Source: Caenibius sp. WL (lineage in GTDB: Bacteria; Pseudomonadota; Alphaproteobacteria; Sphingomonadales; Sphingomonadaceae). Taken from it: a DNA stretch of 64,000 nt. Shown here piece by piece: positions 34,896 to 43,865 of this stretch. The stretch is taken from assembly GCF_019803445.1 (NCBI RefSeq), contig NZ_CP081844.1, positions 1,872,501 through 1,936,500 on the forward strand. The letters run 5' to 3'. The notes below the pieces were generated by a model. The model saw nothing but the letters and a program-made list of their open reading frames with translations, was not told the origin of the DNA and ran no database searches. Each line of letters starts with the position of its first letter. The stretch's first letter is position 1. Both the position numbers and the translations under genes were made by a program.

Positions 34896-35765
34896 TCACA
34901 GGGCGTCGATGAATGCGGCGGTGGCTTTCCCGGCGATGCGGGCCCGGTGGACGAGCATGGTGAAATCGCGTTCCGGCAGCGGCCAGTCGAGCTTGCGGAT
35001 CGTGCCCGCCCGCAGATGGGGCGCGGCGGCGAGATCGGACACCGCCGTGATCATGTCGCCCGCTTCGGCCGCCGCGAGCGCCGCGCCGTTCGAGGGCAGT
35101 TCGAGGCAGATGCGCATATCGGCGGCGGCAATGCCCGACAGCGCCAGCCCGGCCATGGCGTGATCGCGTGTGCCGGAGCCCGGTTCGCGCAGCACCCAGT
35201 GCGCCGCTTTCAGGTCTTCCACCGTCGGCGCATGGCGGGCCAGCGGGTGATCGGTGGCGGCATAAAGCGCGATACGGTCCCCGCCGATGCGGGTGGACGC
35301 CAGCAGATCGTCGGCCACCGAGGCTTCGACGAAGCCGATATCGGCTTCGCCGTTCATCACCCGCGCGGCCGTTTGCGCGGAATTGCCGACCGTGAGCGTG
35401 AGTTCGATCTGCGGGGTCTGCGTGGCGAAGCGCGCCATGCGGCGGGGCAGCCAGTAGGTCGCCACCGTCTGGCTGGCGGCGATCCGCACATTGCCGCGCA
35501 TCAGGCCGGAAAGATCATCGAGCAGGCGGCCGGCGGCGTCGGCGCGGGCCAGCACCGCCCGCGCTTCGGGAAGGAACAGGCGGCCCGCCTCGGTCAGTTC
35601 CAGGCGGCGGCCGACCCGGTCGAACAGGCGGGTGGCGTGGCGCTGTTCCAGCGCGGCGATGGCGGCGCTGACCGATGGTTGCGCCAGATGCAGCCGTTCG
35701 GCGGCGCGGGTCATATTCAGCGTTTCCGCGACCATGGCGAAAGCGCGCAGTTGATCGAGTGTCAT
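34896..35765 (-). CDS. LysR-family transcriptional regulator
   Basis: A 289-residue LTTR. The winged helix-turn-helix is at 1-60 (MTLDQLRAFAMVAETLNMTRAAERLHLAQPSVSAAIAALE), followed by a linker helix and a periplasmic-binding-protein-like effector domain (NVRIAASQTVATYWLP onward). It is divergent from the YeiH-type gene with a 66-nt spacer containing a perfect operator-like palindrome. In E. coli the LysR protein YeiE is likewise encoded next to yeiH. Confidence 0.92.
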   Translation of the reverse strand: MTLDQLRAFAMVAETLNMTRAAERLHLAQPSVSAAIAALEQRHATRLFDRVGRRLELTEAGRLFLPEARAVLARADAAGRLLDDLSGLMRGNVRIAASQTVATYWLPRRMARFATQTPQIELTLTVGNSAQTAARVMNGEADIGFVEASVADDLLASTRIGGDRIALYAATDHPLARHAPTVEDLKAAHWVLREPGSGTRDHAMAGLALSGIAAADMRICLELPSNGAALAAAEAGDMITAVSDLAAAPHLRAGTIRKLDWPLPERDFTMLVHRARIAGKATAAFIDAL

Positions 35766-35788
35766 TCGATAGGAATGAACTATCGAAT
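35764..35788. promoter_or_regulatory. LysR operator palindrome
   Basis: ATTCGATAG (35764-35772) and CTATCGAAT (35780-35788) are perfect 9-bp inverted arms around a 7-nt centre, containing the T-N11-A layout of LysR sites. The site overlaps the lysR start codon and lies about 45-68 nt upstream of the YeiH-type start, a place suited to autorepression and activation of the divergent gene. Confidence 0.75.
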
Positions 35789-35831
35789 ATACAAAATCAA
35801 TCGATTGGATTTATTACGTGTCGCAGCGCAG

Positions 35832-36878
35832 ATGGCGGGCATGACACGCTTTCACGCCCTCCGCGAAACGCTCCCCGGCCTGGTGCTGTGCGGCCTCGTC
35901 GCCGGGGCGGCGCTGCTGCTGGAACGGTTGGAAGTGCTCGCCACCGGCAAGCCGTGGCTGGAAGCGCTGGTGATCGCCATCGTGCTGGGTGCCCTTGTCC
36001 GCACGGTGTGGACGCCGTGGAGCGGGCTGGAGCCGGGCATCCGGTGCGCGTCGCGGACGATGCTCGAACTGGCGGTGGTGGCGATGGGGGCGACGATCAG
36101 TTTCGGTGCGATCCGGGATGCGGGGGCGGGGCTGATGCTGGCCATCGTGGCGACTGTCGCCGGGGCCATCCTCGCCAGTTTCGCTTTGGGCAAAGTGCTG
36201 GGCCTGCCCGCGAAAATGGCGCTGCTGGTGGCCTGCGGCAACGCGATCTGCGGCAATTCGGCGATTGCCGCGGTCGCCCCGGTGATCGAGGCGGAAAGCG
36301 ATGACGTGGCGACGGCGATCGCGTTCACGGCGGTGCTGGGGATCGCGGTGGTGATTGCTCTGCCGTTCATCGCGGCGATGATGGAGCTGACCCCGGCGGC
36401 GGGCGGCATTCTGGCGGGGCTGACCGTCTATGCCGTGCCGCAAGTGCTGGTGGCGGCGGGCCCGATGGGCGGCGCGGCGGTGCAGATCGGCACGCTGGTC
36501 AAGCTCGTGCGGGTGCTGATGCTGGGGCCAGTGGTGGCGATCCTCTCGCTCGTCATGGCGCGCAAAGTGGCCGGAACGCGGGCAGAGGACGCAGGCGTCC
36601 GCCGCGCTTCGCTGCTGCATCTGGTGCCGCCGTTCATTCTCGCTTTCCTGGCGCTGGCCACGGCCCATTCGCTGGGCCTGCTGCCGGAATCCGCCGTGGC
36701 CCCGGCCCATCGCATCAGCGGCGGGCTGACGGTTCTGGCGATGGCCGGGCTGGGGCTGGGGGTGGACCTGCGCAGCGTTTCGGCGGCGGGCCCGCGCGTG
36801 GTCTGTGTGGTGACGGTGTCGCTGCTCCTGCTCGGCGCGATGGCGTTCGGGATGCTGCGGCTGATCGGCGTCGCCTGA
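35832..36878 (+). CDS. YeiH/UPF0324 family membrane protein (putative sulfur-compound exporter)
   Basis: A 348-residue inner-membrane protein with about 10 hydrophobic segments. Family segments include VRTVWTPWSGLEPGIRCASRTMLELAVVAMGATIS, LVACGNAICGNSAIAAVAPVI and GGLTVLAMAGLGLGVDLRSV. YeiH proteins are annotated as putative sulfate exporters; transport has not been shown for most members. The frame runs far upstream antisense to lysR, but ATG 35832 (or 35841, MTRFHALRE) begins the conserved part. It is probably controlled by the divergent LysR protein. Confidence 0.85.
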   Translation: MAGMTRFHALRETLPGLVLCGLVAGAALLLERLEVLATGKPWLEALVIAIVLGALVRTVWTPWSGLEPGIRCASRTMLELAVVAMGATISFGAIRDAGAGLMLAIVATVAGAILASFALGKVLGLPAKMALLVACGNAICGNSAIAAVAPVIEAESDDVATAIAFTAVLGIAVVIALPFIAAMMELTPAAGGILAGLTVYAVPQVLVAAGPMGGAAVQIGTLVKLVRVLMLGPVVAILSLVMARKVAGTRAEDAGVRRASLLHLVPPFILAFLALATAHSLGLLPESAVAPAHRISGGLTVLAMAGLGLGVDLRSVSAAGPRVVCVVTVSLLLLGAMAFGMLRLIGVA

Positions 36879-36891
36879 TCGTCAGCGCCGG

Positions 36892-38220
36892 TCAGTCGCC
36901 ATCCTTGTCGAGCCCGTAGACATCCGCGCGGAATGTGACGCCCGATTTGGCGGCGCTCGGGGTCAGATAGGTTAGATAGACCGGCACCGGGGCCGGGATC
37001 GGCACGGCCTGTTCCGGGGCTTTGCCCCGCGCGGTGGCTTTCCTGCCCAGCATCCATTCGCCCAGTTCGCCCGCCCGTTCCAGCCGGATGCAGCCGTTGC
37101 TGAAATGGCGGTCCGGCTTGTCGAACAGCGCGCGGTTGGGCGTGTCGTGCAGGTAGATGCCGTGATCGTTGGGGAAGATATATTTGACTTTGCCCATCGA
37201 ATTGGCCGGGCCCGGCAGTTCGCGCACCCGCAGGTCCCGGCGGCCGGAAGCCACCGCCTGCCAATCGATCGTGGCGGGATCGATCACGCGCGGATTGGCG
37301 CTCCAGTCCGAAAGCGCCTGCATGTTCATCGAATCCAGCGAACGGCCCGACAGGACTTTCCTGGCGATGTTGTCGCGCACCAGATAGTCGGGCACGTTCC
37401 AGTAGGGGTTGAGAATGGCGTAATTGAGATAGCCCGCCAGCAGCGGGGTCTGCGTCTCGTTGGTGCCGACGACGACTTTCATCGTCCCCACCCGTTCGCC
37501 ATCCTGATAGTACCAGAGCTGGGCGGACGAGGCGTCCACCACGATATGGCGGACATCGGCCGAAGGCAGCACCCGCGCCCGTTCGAGATTGCGCCGCAGC
37601 AGAGCGATGGTCCGTTCGCTGCCGCCGCGTTCGAGCGCATCGGCGAGCATGTCGCGGATACGCACGTAATGCGGGCTCATCCAGCCCATATTGGCGAGAT
37701 AGCGGCTGAAATTGCGCCGTGTCGCCACGCGCAGCACCGCGTCATCCGCCAGCTTGGCGGGCTTCAGCCGCTTGTTGGCATAATCCATGCCGACATTGCG
37801 GACCTTGCGCAGATCCTGGCTGTAACGGACGAAAGCCCTGGTCAGCGCGACATCGGCCCGCGCCAGCGCTTGCGCATCGCCGCCTTTCGCCGCGGCGATG
37901 GCTTCGCGCAGAGCATCGGGCTTGTAGCGCGAAGGTTTCTGCCCATCGGCCCGCGCATCGTCGATATAGCGCAGCAGCACCTGCGCATCCTTGCTGATGC
38001 GGCCATCGGCGATCCACAGCGGGGCATAGCCGCGTTCGGCATAGGCGCGGCCGATTTTTCCGCCGGCTTCGTTTCGGATCGCTTCGGCCAGCGCCTGTTG
38101 CTTGCCCGATGCGGCTGCCCTCGCCGGCGCGGCGTGGGCCGGGGCGGTGAGAGGCGGGGCAAGACCGGACAGGACACATGCAAGCGGGGCGAACCAGAAC
38201 ACATACCGGCGGAATGTCAT
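36892..38220 (-). CDS. L,D-transpeptidase (YcbB/LdtD-like)
   Basis: A 442-residue secreted enzyme. Signal peptide at about 1-30 (ending PAHAAPARA), an N-terminal scaffold domain (YAERGYAPLWIADGRISKDAQVLLRYI), then the YkuD catalytic domain: HIVVDASSAQLWYYQDGERV, PYWNVPDYLVRDNI, and the active site HDTPNRALFDKPDRHFSNGCIRL with C377 as nucleophile. It makes 3-3 crosslinks in murein or anchors proteins to it. A small lipoprotein gene lies 18 nt upstream on the same strand and is likely co-transcribed. Confidence 0.9.
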   Translation of the reverse strand: MTFRRYVFWFAPLACVLSGLAPPLTAPAHAAPARAAASGKQQALAEAIRNEAGGKIGRAYAERGYAPLWIADGRISKDAQVLLRYIDDARADGQKPSRYKPDALREAIAAAKGGDAQALARADVALTRAFVRYSQDLRKVRNVGMDYANKRLKPAKLADDAVLRVATRRNFSRYLANMGWMSPHYVRIRDMLADALERGGSERTIALLRRNLERARVLPSADVRHIVVDASSAQLWYYQDGERVGTMKVVVGTNETQTPLLAGYLNYAILNPYWNVPDYLVRDNIARKVLSGRSLDSMNMQALSDWSANPRVIDPATIDWQAVASGRRDLRVRELPGPANSMGKVKYIFPNDHGIYLHDTPNRALFDKPDRHFSNGCIRLERAGELGEWMLGRKATARGKAPEQAVPIPAPVPVYLTYLTPSAAKSGVTFRADVYGLDKDGD

Positions 38221-38238
38221 CGTGTGCCTGTCCTCCGG

Positions 38239-38472
38239 TCAGCCGCGTTCCCCGGTGCGGCTGGGCGGCGGCGGGGGCGGCGGAGGCGGCACGTAGTTCG
38301 GATGATAGACCCCGTCGGACGTGTAGTATCCATCAATGATGCCATCGCCGTCGCGGTCGGCGGCAACGGAACCCGGAACCGCGCCCGGCGGCGGAGGCGG
38401 CGGGTCGTTGCTTGCGCAACCGGCCAGGACAATGCTGCCGGTGGCAGCAAGAATCATGGTTCGTATTTTCAT
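38239..38472 (-). CDS. small proline-rich lipoprotein with a Ca-binding-like loop
   Basis: A 77-residue protein. MKIRTMILAATGSIVLAGC is a signal peptide with lipobox LAGC; then comes SNDPPPPPPGAVPG, a DRDGDGIIDGYY segment resembling an EF-hand/dockerin calcium loop, and a run of nine prolines before the end. GAGGA lies about 7 nt before ATG 38472, preferred over an ATG four codons upstream. Position just ahead of the L,D-transpeptidase suggests a cell-wall-associated role (inference); no known family assigned. Confidence 0.72.
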   Translation of the reverse strand: MKIRTMILAATGSIVLAGCASNDPPPPPPGAVPGSVAADRDGDGIIDGYYTSDGVYHPNYVPPPPPPPPPSRTGERG

Positions 38473-38606
38473 GGCAGTCCTCATTCATGGCCGTGCCGGG
38501 ATTGAGCGCCGCCGCCGAAGCGTCGGCCCTCTGGCACGCGCTATGAATTTATCCGGACTTTTCCGGCACGGAATGGGCTGCCCCGCAGATCAGGCCGAGA
38601 AGTGGC

Positions 38607-38680
38607 GATTACGCGCCAGAATGCTAAAACAGCGGCGTTTTTAAGAGATTATGCGCCAATGGTGCGTCGATTTCTGGCGC
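38607..38680. repeat. repeated GATTAYGCGCCA boxes upstream of the L,D-transpeptidase operon
   Basis: GATTACGCGCCA (38607-38618) recurs as GATTATGCGCCA (38647-38658) at 40-nt spacing, and GCGCCAGA (38613-38620) has an inverted copy TCTGGCGC at 38673-38680. The 223-nt gap between the small lipoprotein and cmk has no gene; these boxes may be a regulator array. Confidence 0.4.
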
Positions 38681-38695
38681 TGCCACGACACAAAA

Positions 38696-39334
38696 TTACG
38701 CGGTTGGCGGATGTTCTTTGCGGCGGCGGTCCACGATGGCGATAGCGGCGGCCACGGCGGCATCCCGGTCGAGAGCGGAAGTATCCAGCAGCACCGCGTC
38801 ATCGGCCGGTTTCAGCGGCGCTTCCGCGCGGGTGCTGTCGCGCATGTCGCGGGCGATCAGATCGTCCTCGATTGCGGCCAGCGTGGTGGCGATGCCGCGC
38901 TCCTGCATCTCGCGATAGCGCCGCTGCGCACGCGCGGCGACCGAGGCGGTGACGTAGAGCTTCACGTCGGCATGGGGTGCGATCACCGTGCCGATATCGC
39001 GCCCGTCGAGCACCGCGCCGCCCGGCTGCGCGGCGAAGGCCCGCTGCCGCGCCAGCAAGGCGGCGCGCACGGCAGGATGCACGGAAACGCGGCTGGCCAG
39101 CCCGCCGATTTCCTCGCTCCGCATGATCGGGTCGGCCAGCAGGCTTTCGGGAAAGGCGCAGGCGGCGGCGGCATCGGCGGGATCATCCGGATTGCCGCCC
39201 GCCAGCGAAACCTGCCGCCCGACCGCGCGGTAAAGCAGCCCGGTGTCGAGATGGGGCAGGCCGAAATGGGCGGCCAGTGCTCTGGCGATAGTGCCTTTGC
39301 CCGATGCGGTCGGGCCGTCGACGGCGACGATCAC
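38696..39334 (-). CDS. cmk: cytidylate kinase
   Basis: A 212-residue P-loop kinase phosphorylating CMP/dCMP with [24 protein letters not shown] holds Walker A at 7-15; [30 protein letters not shown] and [10 protein letters not shown] are the NMP-binding and lid elements. The GTG start overlaps the stop of the preceding small membrane-protein gene by 4 nt (GTGA). It follows aroA as usual, but rpsA, which normally comes next, is displaced. Confidence 0.94.
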   Translation of the reverse strand: MIVAVDGPTASGKGTIARALAAHFGLPHLDTGLLYRAVGRQVSLAGGNPDDPADAAAACAFPESLLADPIMRSEEIGGLASRVSVHPAVRAALLARQRAFAAQPGGAVLDGRDIGTVIAPHADVKLYVTASVAARAQRRYREMQERGIATTLAAIEDDLIARDMRDSTRAEAPLKPADDAVLLDTSALDRDAAVAAAIAIVDRRRKEHPPTA

Positions 39335-39594
39335 GCGCCGCCGCCCTGCTTCTTGAGCACCGCCCGCGCGAGGCCGTAGATCGCGATCGCCGCCCAGAAG
39401 AATTCCAGCACCAGCGAAGCCGGATTGGTGTTCACCAGCAGCGAAACGGTCAACAGCGCCGCACCGAGCAGATTGACGCCATGCTGGACGAACGGGTTCG
39501 GCTGCTGCCGGGCGGTGGTGTAGGCATAGGCGAAAATGATGCAGGCCATGCCCGAAAAGCCGAAATAGTTGGCGACTTCCGGTGTCATCGTCAT
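39331..39594 (-). CDS. small membrane protein, CBU_0592-like
   Basis: An 87-residue protein with three hydrophobic segments ([53 protein letters not shown]). The pattern and size resemble the CBU_0592 family of uncharacterised small membrane proteins. It is translationally coupled on both sides: its ATG overlaps the aroA stop and its stop overlaps the cmk start, so it belongs to the aroA-cmk operon. Function unknown. Confidence 0.8.
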   Translation of the reverse strand: MTMTPEVANYFGFSGMACIIFAYAYTTARQQPNPFVQHGVNLLGAALLTVSLLVNTNPASLVLEFFWAAIAIYGLARAVLKKQGGGA

Positions 39595-40967
39595 CGGGCA
39601 AGCCCATCCAGCAGCGCTTCGAAATTGGGGAAGCTGGTGGCGATGGGGCGGGTGTCGTCCACTTCCACGCCCGCCATGCTGGCGAGCCCGGCAATCGCCA
39701 TGCTCATCGCGATCCGGTGATCGAGGTGCGTGGCAATCGCCGCGTTGTTGCCGCCGGGCAGCGGGGCGCCGCCGGTCCCGTCGATAATCAGGCCATCCTC
39801 GCGCTCCTCCACGCGGGCGCCCGCTGCGCTGAGCGCGGTGGCCATCACCGCCAGCCGATCGGATTCCTTGACCCGCAATTCGTCGAGCCCCGATGTCACC
39901 GTGCGCCCTTCGGCCAATGCGGCGGCCACGAACAGCACGGGAAATTCGTCGATCATGCTCGGGGCGATTGCCGGGTCGACCGCGATGCCCTTGAGCTGCG
40001 AGTGCGAGACTTTGAGATCGGCCACCGGTTCCCCGCCGACCACGCGCGGATTGAGTTCCTCGATCCGCCCGCCCATCTGGCGCAGCACGGCGATCAGGCC
40101 GGCGCGGGTGGGATTGAGGCCGACGTTTTCGATCACCAGTTCGCTGCCCGGCACGATCAGCGCGGCGACGATGAAGAACGCGGCGGAGGAAGGATCGCCC
40201 GGCACTTCGATCACCTGCGGTTTCAGGTCCGCCGGGCCGCGCAGCTTGATGATCCGCTCGCCGTCCTGCTCCTCGACCGTGAGATCGGCGCCGAAGCCGG
40301 TCAGCATCCGTTCGGAATGGTCGCGCGTGGGCACGGGCTCAATCACCGTGGTGACCCCCGGCGTGTTGAGCCCGGCCAGCAGTACCGCGCTTTTGACCTG
40401 TGCGGAGGCGACCGGCAGGCGATATGCGATCGGCACGGCGGGCGAAGCGCCGCGAATCATCAGCGGCAGCGTCTGGCTGCCCTTGGCGCCGGGTGTCGCG
40501 CTGATGTCGGCGCCCATCTGCGCGATGGGGTCGATCACCCGGCCCATCGGCCGCTTGGACAGGCTGGCGTCGCCGGTGAACGTGGCGGTGATTCCATGGC
40601 TGGCGATCAGGCCCATCAGCAGGCGGGTGGACGTGCCGCTGTTGCCCATTTCGAGCGCCCGTTCCGGTTGCAGCAATCCGCCAACACCCACGCCGCTGAT
40701 CCGCCATTCGCCATCGTCGCTGCGGGTGATTGTCGCGCCCATCGCGCGCATGGCATCGGCGGTGGCCATCACGTCTTCGCCTTCGAGCAGGCCGGTCACG
40801 CGGGTTTCGCCCACGGCCAGCGCGCCGAACATCACCGCCCGGTGGCTGATCGACTTGTCGCCCGGCACCTTGATCGTGCCCCGCAGCGGCCCGGCTGCGC
40901 CGAACCGGCGCGGGCGCATGCCCGTGTCGCTGGCATTGTCGTGGCGGGATGATTCGGCGGCCTGCAT
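39591..40967 (-). CDS. aroA: 3-phosphoshikimate 1-carboxyvinyltransferase (EPSP synthase)
   Basis: A 458-residue shikimate-pathway enzyme joining phosphoenolpyruvate to shikimate 3-phosphate. [20 protein letters not shown] carries the substrate-binding Lys/Ser; [16 protein letters not shown] is the PEP loop and [19 protein letters not shown] the second signature. The MGA(T)ITR and IEEPV-type C-terminal strands resemble class II enzymes (Agrobacterium CP4-like), so glyphosate tolerance is possible but not shown. It heads the operon with the small membrane protein and cmk. Confidence 0.95.
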   Translation of the reverse strand: MQAAESSRHDNASDTGMRPRRFGAAGPLRGTIKVPGDKSISHRAVMFGALAVGETRVTGLLEGEDVMATADAMRAMGATITRSDDGEWRISGVGVGGLLQPERALEMGNSGTSTRLLMGLIASHGITATFTGDASLSKRPMGRVIDPIAQMGADISATPGAKGSQTLPLMIRGASPAVPIAYRLPVASAQVKSAVLLAGLNTPGVTTVIEPVPTRDHSERMLTGFGADLTVEEQDGERIIKLRGPADLKPQVIEVPGDPSSAAFFIVAALIVPGSELVIENVGLNPTRAGLIAVLRQMGGRIEELNPRVVGGEPVADLKVSHSQLKGIAVDPAIAPSMIDEFPVLFVAAALAEGRTVTSGLDELRVKESDRLAVMATALSAAGARVEEREDGLIIDGTGGAPLPGGNNAAIATHLDHRIAMSMAIAGLASMAGVEVDDTRPIATSFPNFEALLDGLAR

Positions 40968-41133
40968 GAGAACTTGACTTTCCGTTGGGAGGGGGCATTG
41001 GGCGCGGCGGCTTTTGACAGCGCCTGCCGCCTATGGCAAGGCGCGCGCCGCGCTCCTCCGGGGAGCTTTACAAGACCAAACCGATTATGCATCGCTTTGC
41101 CGCCGGAAACGGCGCGCTATCTGGGGATTTTCC

Positions 41134-41454
41134 ATGGTAAAGCCTGAATGGGGCACCAAGCGTACCTGCCCGAAATGCGGCACCCGCTTTTATGATCTGG
41201 GCAAGGATGAGCCTGCCACCTGCATCGATTGCGGCAGCCAGTGGTATCCGGAACCTGTGCTGAAATCGAAGCAGCCGATTCCCTTCGAAGAAGAGAAGAA
41301 GCAGAAAGTCGAAGATCAGGACGCCGATCTCGGCGATGACGATCTGGACGATATCGACGATGACGGCGATTCGCCGGACAACGATGTCGATCTCGGCGGC
41401 GATGACGATCTCGGCGTCGCCGGCGCTCCGAGCGAGGACGACGACGACAACTGA
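41134..41454 (+). CDS. TIGR02300 / FYDLN_acid domain protein
   Basis: A 106-residue protein. The N-terminal third carries CPKCGTRFYDLGKDEPATC and CIDCGSQWYP, a four-Cys zinc-ribbon-like unit with the family-naming FYDL(N/G) motif; here it is FYDLG. The rest is very acidic, dominated by Asp (DDDLDDIDDDGDSPDND). It is alphaproteobacteria-specific and of unknown function. The frame extends upstream from a TTG, but ATG 41134 begins the conserved MVKPEWGTKR. Confidence 0.88.
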   Translation: MVKPEWGTKRTCPKCGTRFYDLGKDEPATCIDCGSQWYPEPVLKSKQPIPFEEEKKQKVEDQDADLGDDDLDDIDDDGDSPDNDVDLGGDDDLGVAGAPSEDDDDN

Positions 41455-41462
41455 TGCCTTGG

Positions 41463-41487
41463 CGGGGCCGGCGATCCGGCCCCGTTT
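41463..41487 (+). terminator. GC-rich hairpin after the FYDLN_acid gene
   Basis: CGGGGCCGG (41463-41471) and CCGGCCCCG (41476-41484) form a perfect 9-bp stem with a CGAT loop, followed by only TTT. It lies 9 nt beyond the stop codon; a weak intrinsic terminator. Confidence 0.65.
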
Positions 41488-41656
41488 GCCAGCCTGCTTG
41501 CGATGCCGCGAACGCGTGTCGCCCGTCTCGAACGGAAGTTTCGAGAAAAAATGAAATCCCCTCTTGCCAAGCCCGGAAGGTGCTTCTAGAGGGCGGCCTC
41601 CCAGCCGGAACGGCCGGGACGAAGCGCCTCCCAGGGCGCTGGATTGAATGGAAATC

Positions 41657-41732
<76 letters not shown>

Positions 41733-41820
41733 TTCAACCATGAATGGCTCGCTTAGAGTTCTTTTTCCGAAAGATCGCAGGCGCACCATTCTGTACATAA
41801 ACGGCTGCATTGCAGCTGTA

Positions 41821-41855
41821 CGCTGGCCGACGAGGTTTCGTCCGCCGGCGTTTTT
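41821..41855 (+). terminator. Rho-independent terminator after tRNA-Ala
   Basis: Positions 41821-41832 and 41839-41850 form a 12-position stem with one C-C mismatch and one wobble, a 6-nt loop, and TTTTT at 41851-41855. It separates the tRNA transcript from ffh, whose ATG is 41 nt further on. Confidence 0.75.
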
Positions 41856-41896
41856 CGCGTTTAGCACCGCCCTGCGGTGGAGGAGTGACGAAGCGC

Positions 41897-43354
41897 ATGT
41901 TCGATAGCCTTTCCGATCGTCTCGGCGGCGTATTCGATCGCCTGCGCGGGCGCGGTGCGCTGAGCGAGCAGGACGTGCGCGATGCGATGCGCGAAGTGCG
42001 CGTGGCGTTGCTCGAAGCCGATGTCGCGCTGCCGGTCGCCCGCCGCTTCATCGATGCCGTCACCGAAAAGGCCGTCGGCCAGAACGTTCTGAAATCGGTC
42101 ACGCCGGGCCAGCAGGTCGTCAAGATCGTCAATGACGAACTGGTGGAAATGCTCGGCGGGGCTGAAACCGTCGGAATCAATCTCGATGCCCGCCCGCCCG
42201 TCGTTATCATGATGGTCGGCTTGCAGGGCTCGGGCAAGACCACCAGCACCGCCAAGATCGCCAAGCTGCTCAAGGAAAAGCAGGGCAAGAAGGTGATGAT
42301 GGCGTCGCTCGACGTCAATCGCCCCGCCGCGCAGGAACAGCTTGCCGTTCTGGGCGAGCAGGCGGGCGTCGCCACGCTGCCGATCGTTACCGGGCAGGCC
42401 CCGGTCGATATCGCCACCCGCGCCTTGCAGGCGGCGAAGCTGCAGGCGGTCGACGTGCTGATGCTCGACACCGCGGGCCGTCTCCATGTCGACGATGCGC
42501 TGATGGCCGAAATGAAGGCTGTCGCCGCGATTTCCAATCCGCACGAAGTGCTGCTGGTGGTCGATTCGCTCACCGGCCAGGATGCGGTGAACGTCGCGCA
42601 GAGCTTTACCGCCGGGGTCGATCTGACCGGCGTCGTGCTGACCCGGATGGACGGCGATGCGCGCGGTGGCGCGGCGCTGTCGATGCGCGCCGTCACCGGC
42701 AAGCCGATCAAGTTCGCGGGGATGGGTGAAAAGCTCGATGCGATCGAGCCGTTCCATCCCGGCCGGGTTGCCAGCCGCATTCTCGGCATGGGCGATGTTG
42801 TCTCGCTGGTTGAGAAAGCCGCCGCCGTCATCGAGAAGGAAGAGGCGGAGCAACTCGCCGAGCGGATGATGAAGGGGCAGTTCGATCTGAACGACCTTCG
42901 CACCCAGTTGAAGCAGATGCAGAACATGGGCGGGCTCGGCATGCTGGCGGGAATGATGCCCGGCATGAAGAAGGCCAAGGCGGCGATGGCCGCCAGCGGC
43001 GTGAACGACAAGGTGCTGGTCCACATGGATGCGATCATCGGTTCGATGACGCCCGCCGAACGCAAGCGCCCCGAACTGCTCAATGCCAAGCGCAAGAAGC
43101 GCGTGGCCGCCGGGTCCGGCACCCAGGTGCAGGACATCAACAAGCTCCTGAAGATGCATCAGGAAATGGGCCGCGCGATGAAGCAGATCAAGAAGATGGG
43201 CGGGCTCAAGGGCCTCGGCGCCATGTTCGGCAAGGGCGGTCTCGGCGCCGCGATGCCCGGTCTCGGCGGCGGGGCCGGTGGCGGCCTTGGTGGGCTGGGC
43301 GGCGGGGCGGACTTGCCTCCCGAACTGCAGAATTTGTTGAATAACAAAAAGTAA
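41897..43354 (+). CDS. ffh: signal recognition particle protein Ffh
   Basis: A 485-residue SRP54 GTPase. N domain (MFDSLSDRLGGVFDRLRGRG onward), G domain with P-loop GLQGSGKTTSTAK (about 108-120), DTAGRLHVDD and TRMDGDARGGAALS, and the Met-rich M domain (MMKGQFDLNDLRTQLKQMQNMGGLGMLAGMMPGMKK) that binds signal peptides and 4.5S RNA. The tail is Gly-rich. GAGGAG lies 13 nt before ATG 41897. It leads the run ffh-rpsP-rimM-trmD-rplS. Confidence 0.96.
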   Translation: MFDSLSDRLGGVFDRLRGRGALSEQDVRDAMREVRVALLEADVALPVARRFIDAVTEKAVGQNVLKSVTPGQQVVKIVNDELVEMLGGAETVGINLDARPPVVIMMVGLQGSGKTTSTAKIAKLLKEKQGKKVMMASLDVNRPAAQEQLAVLGEQAGVATLPIVTGQAPVDIATRALQAAKLQAVDVLMLDTAGRLHVDDALMAEMKAVAAISNPHEVLLVVDSLTGQDAVNVAQSFTAGVDLTGVVLTRMDGDARGGAALSMRAVTGKPIKFAGMGEKLDAIEPFHPGRVASRILGMGDVVSLVEKAAAVIEKEEAEQLAERMMKGQFDLNDLRTQLKQMQNMGGLGMLAGMMPGMKKAKAAMAASGVNDKVLVHMDAIIGSMTPAERKRPELLNAKRKKRVAAGSGTQVQDINKLLKMHQEMGRAMKQIKKMGGLKGLGAMFGKGGLGAAMPGLGGGAGGGLGGLGGGADLPPELQNLLNNKK

Positions 43355-43386
43355 TTTCAGTAATTTAAGACAGAAAGGTCAAATCG

Positions 43387-43860
43387 ATGGCAATTTCCCT
43401 GCGTTTGTCGCGCGGCGGTGCAAAGAAGCGCCCCTACTACCGTATCGTCGTGGCTGACAGCCGCTCCCCGCGTGACGGCAAGTATCTGGAACAGATCGGC
43501 ACCTACAATCCGGTTCTGCCCAAGGGCGATGAAAACCGCGTCAAGCTGAACGAAGATCGCGCCCGCTACTGGCTCGGCGTCGGCGCGCAGCCGACCGACC
43601 GCGTGGCCCGTTTCCTCGATGCCGCCGGGATCAAGGAACGCGCTGCCAAGGTGAACCCGAAGAAGGGCGAACCGGGCGAAAAGGCCAAGGAACGCGCTGA
43701 AGAAAAGGCTGCAAAGCTGGCGGAAGCCGAAGAAGCGGCCAAGGCTGCTGCCGAAGCGCCGGCTCAGGAAGAAGCCGCTGCTGAAGAAGCACCTGCGGAA
43801 GCTCCGGCCGCTGAAGACGCACCGGCCGAAGGTGCGGCTGAGGAACAGGCCGAGGGCTGA
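43387..43860 (+). CDS. rpsP: 30S ribosomal protein S16
   Basis: A 157-residue S16. Residues 1-80 are the ordinary protein ([31 protein letters not shown]...). The remaining ~75 residues are a low-complexity Lys/Ala/Glu then Ala/Pro/Glu-rich tail, nearly doubling the usual length; similar tails are seen in other sphingomonads. It starts 32 nt after ffh and ends 5 nt before rimM. Confidence 0.95.
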   Translation: MAISLRLSRGGAKKRPYYRIVVADSRSPRDGKYLEQIGTYNPVLPKGDENRVKLNEDRARYWLGVGAQPTDRVARFLDAAGIKERAAKVNPKKGEPGEKAKERAEEKAAKLAEAEEAAKAAAEAPAQEEAAAEEAPAEAPAAEDAPAEGAAEEQAEG

Positions 43861-43865
43861 TAGCC

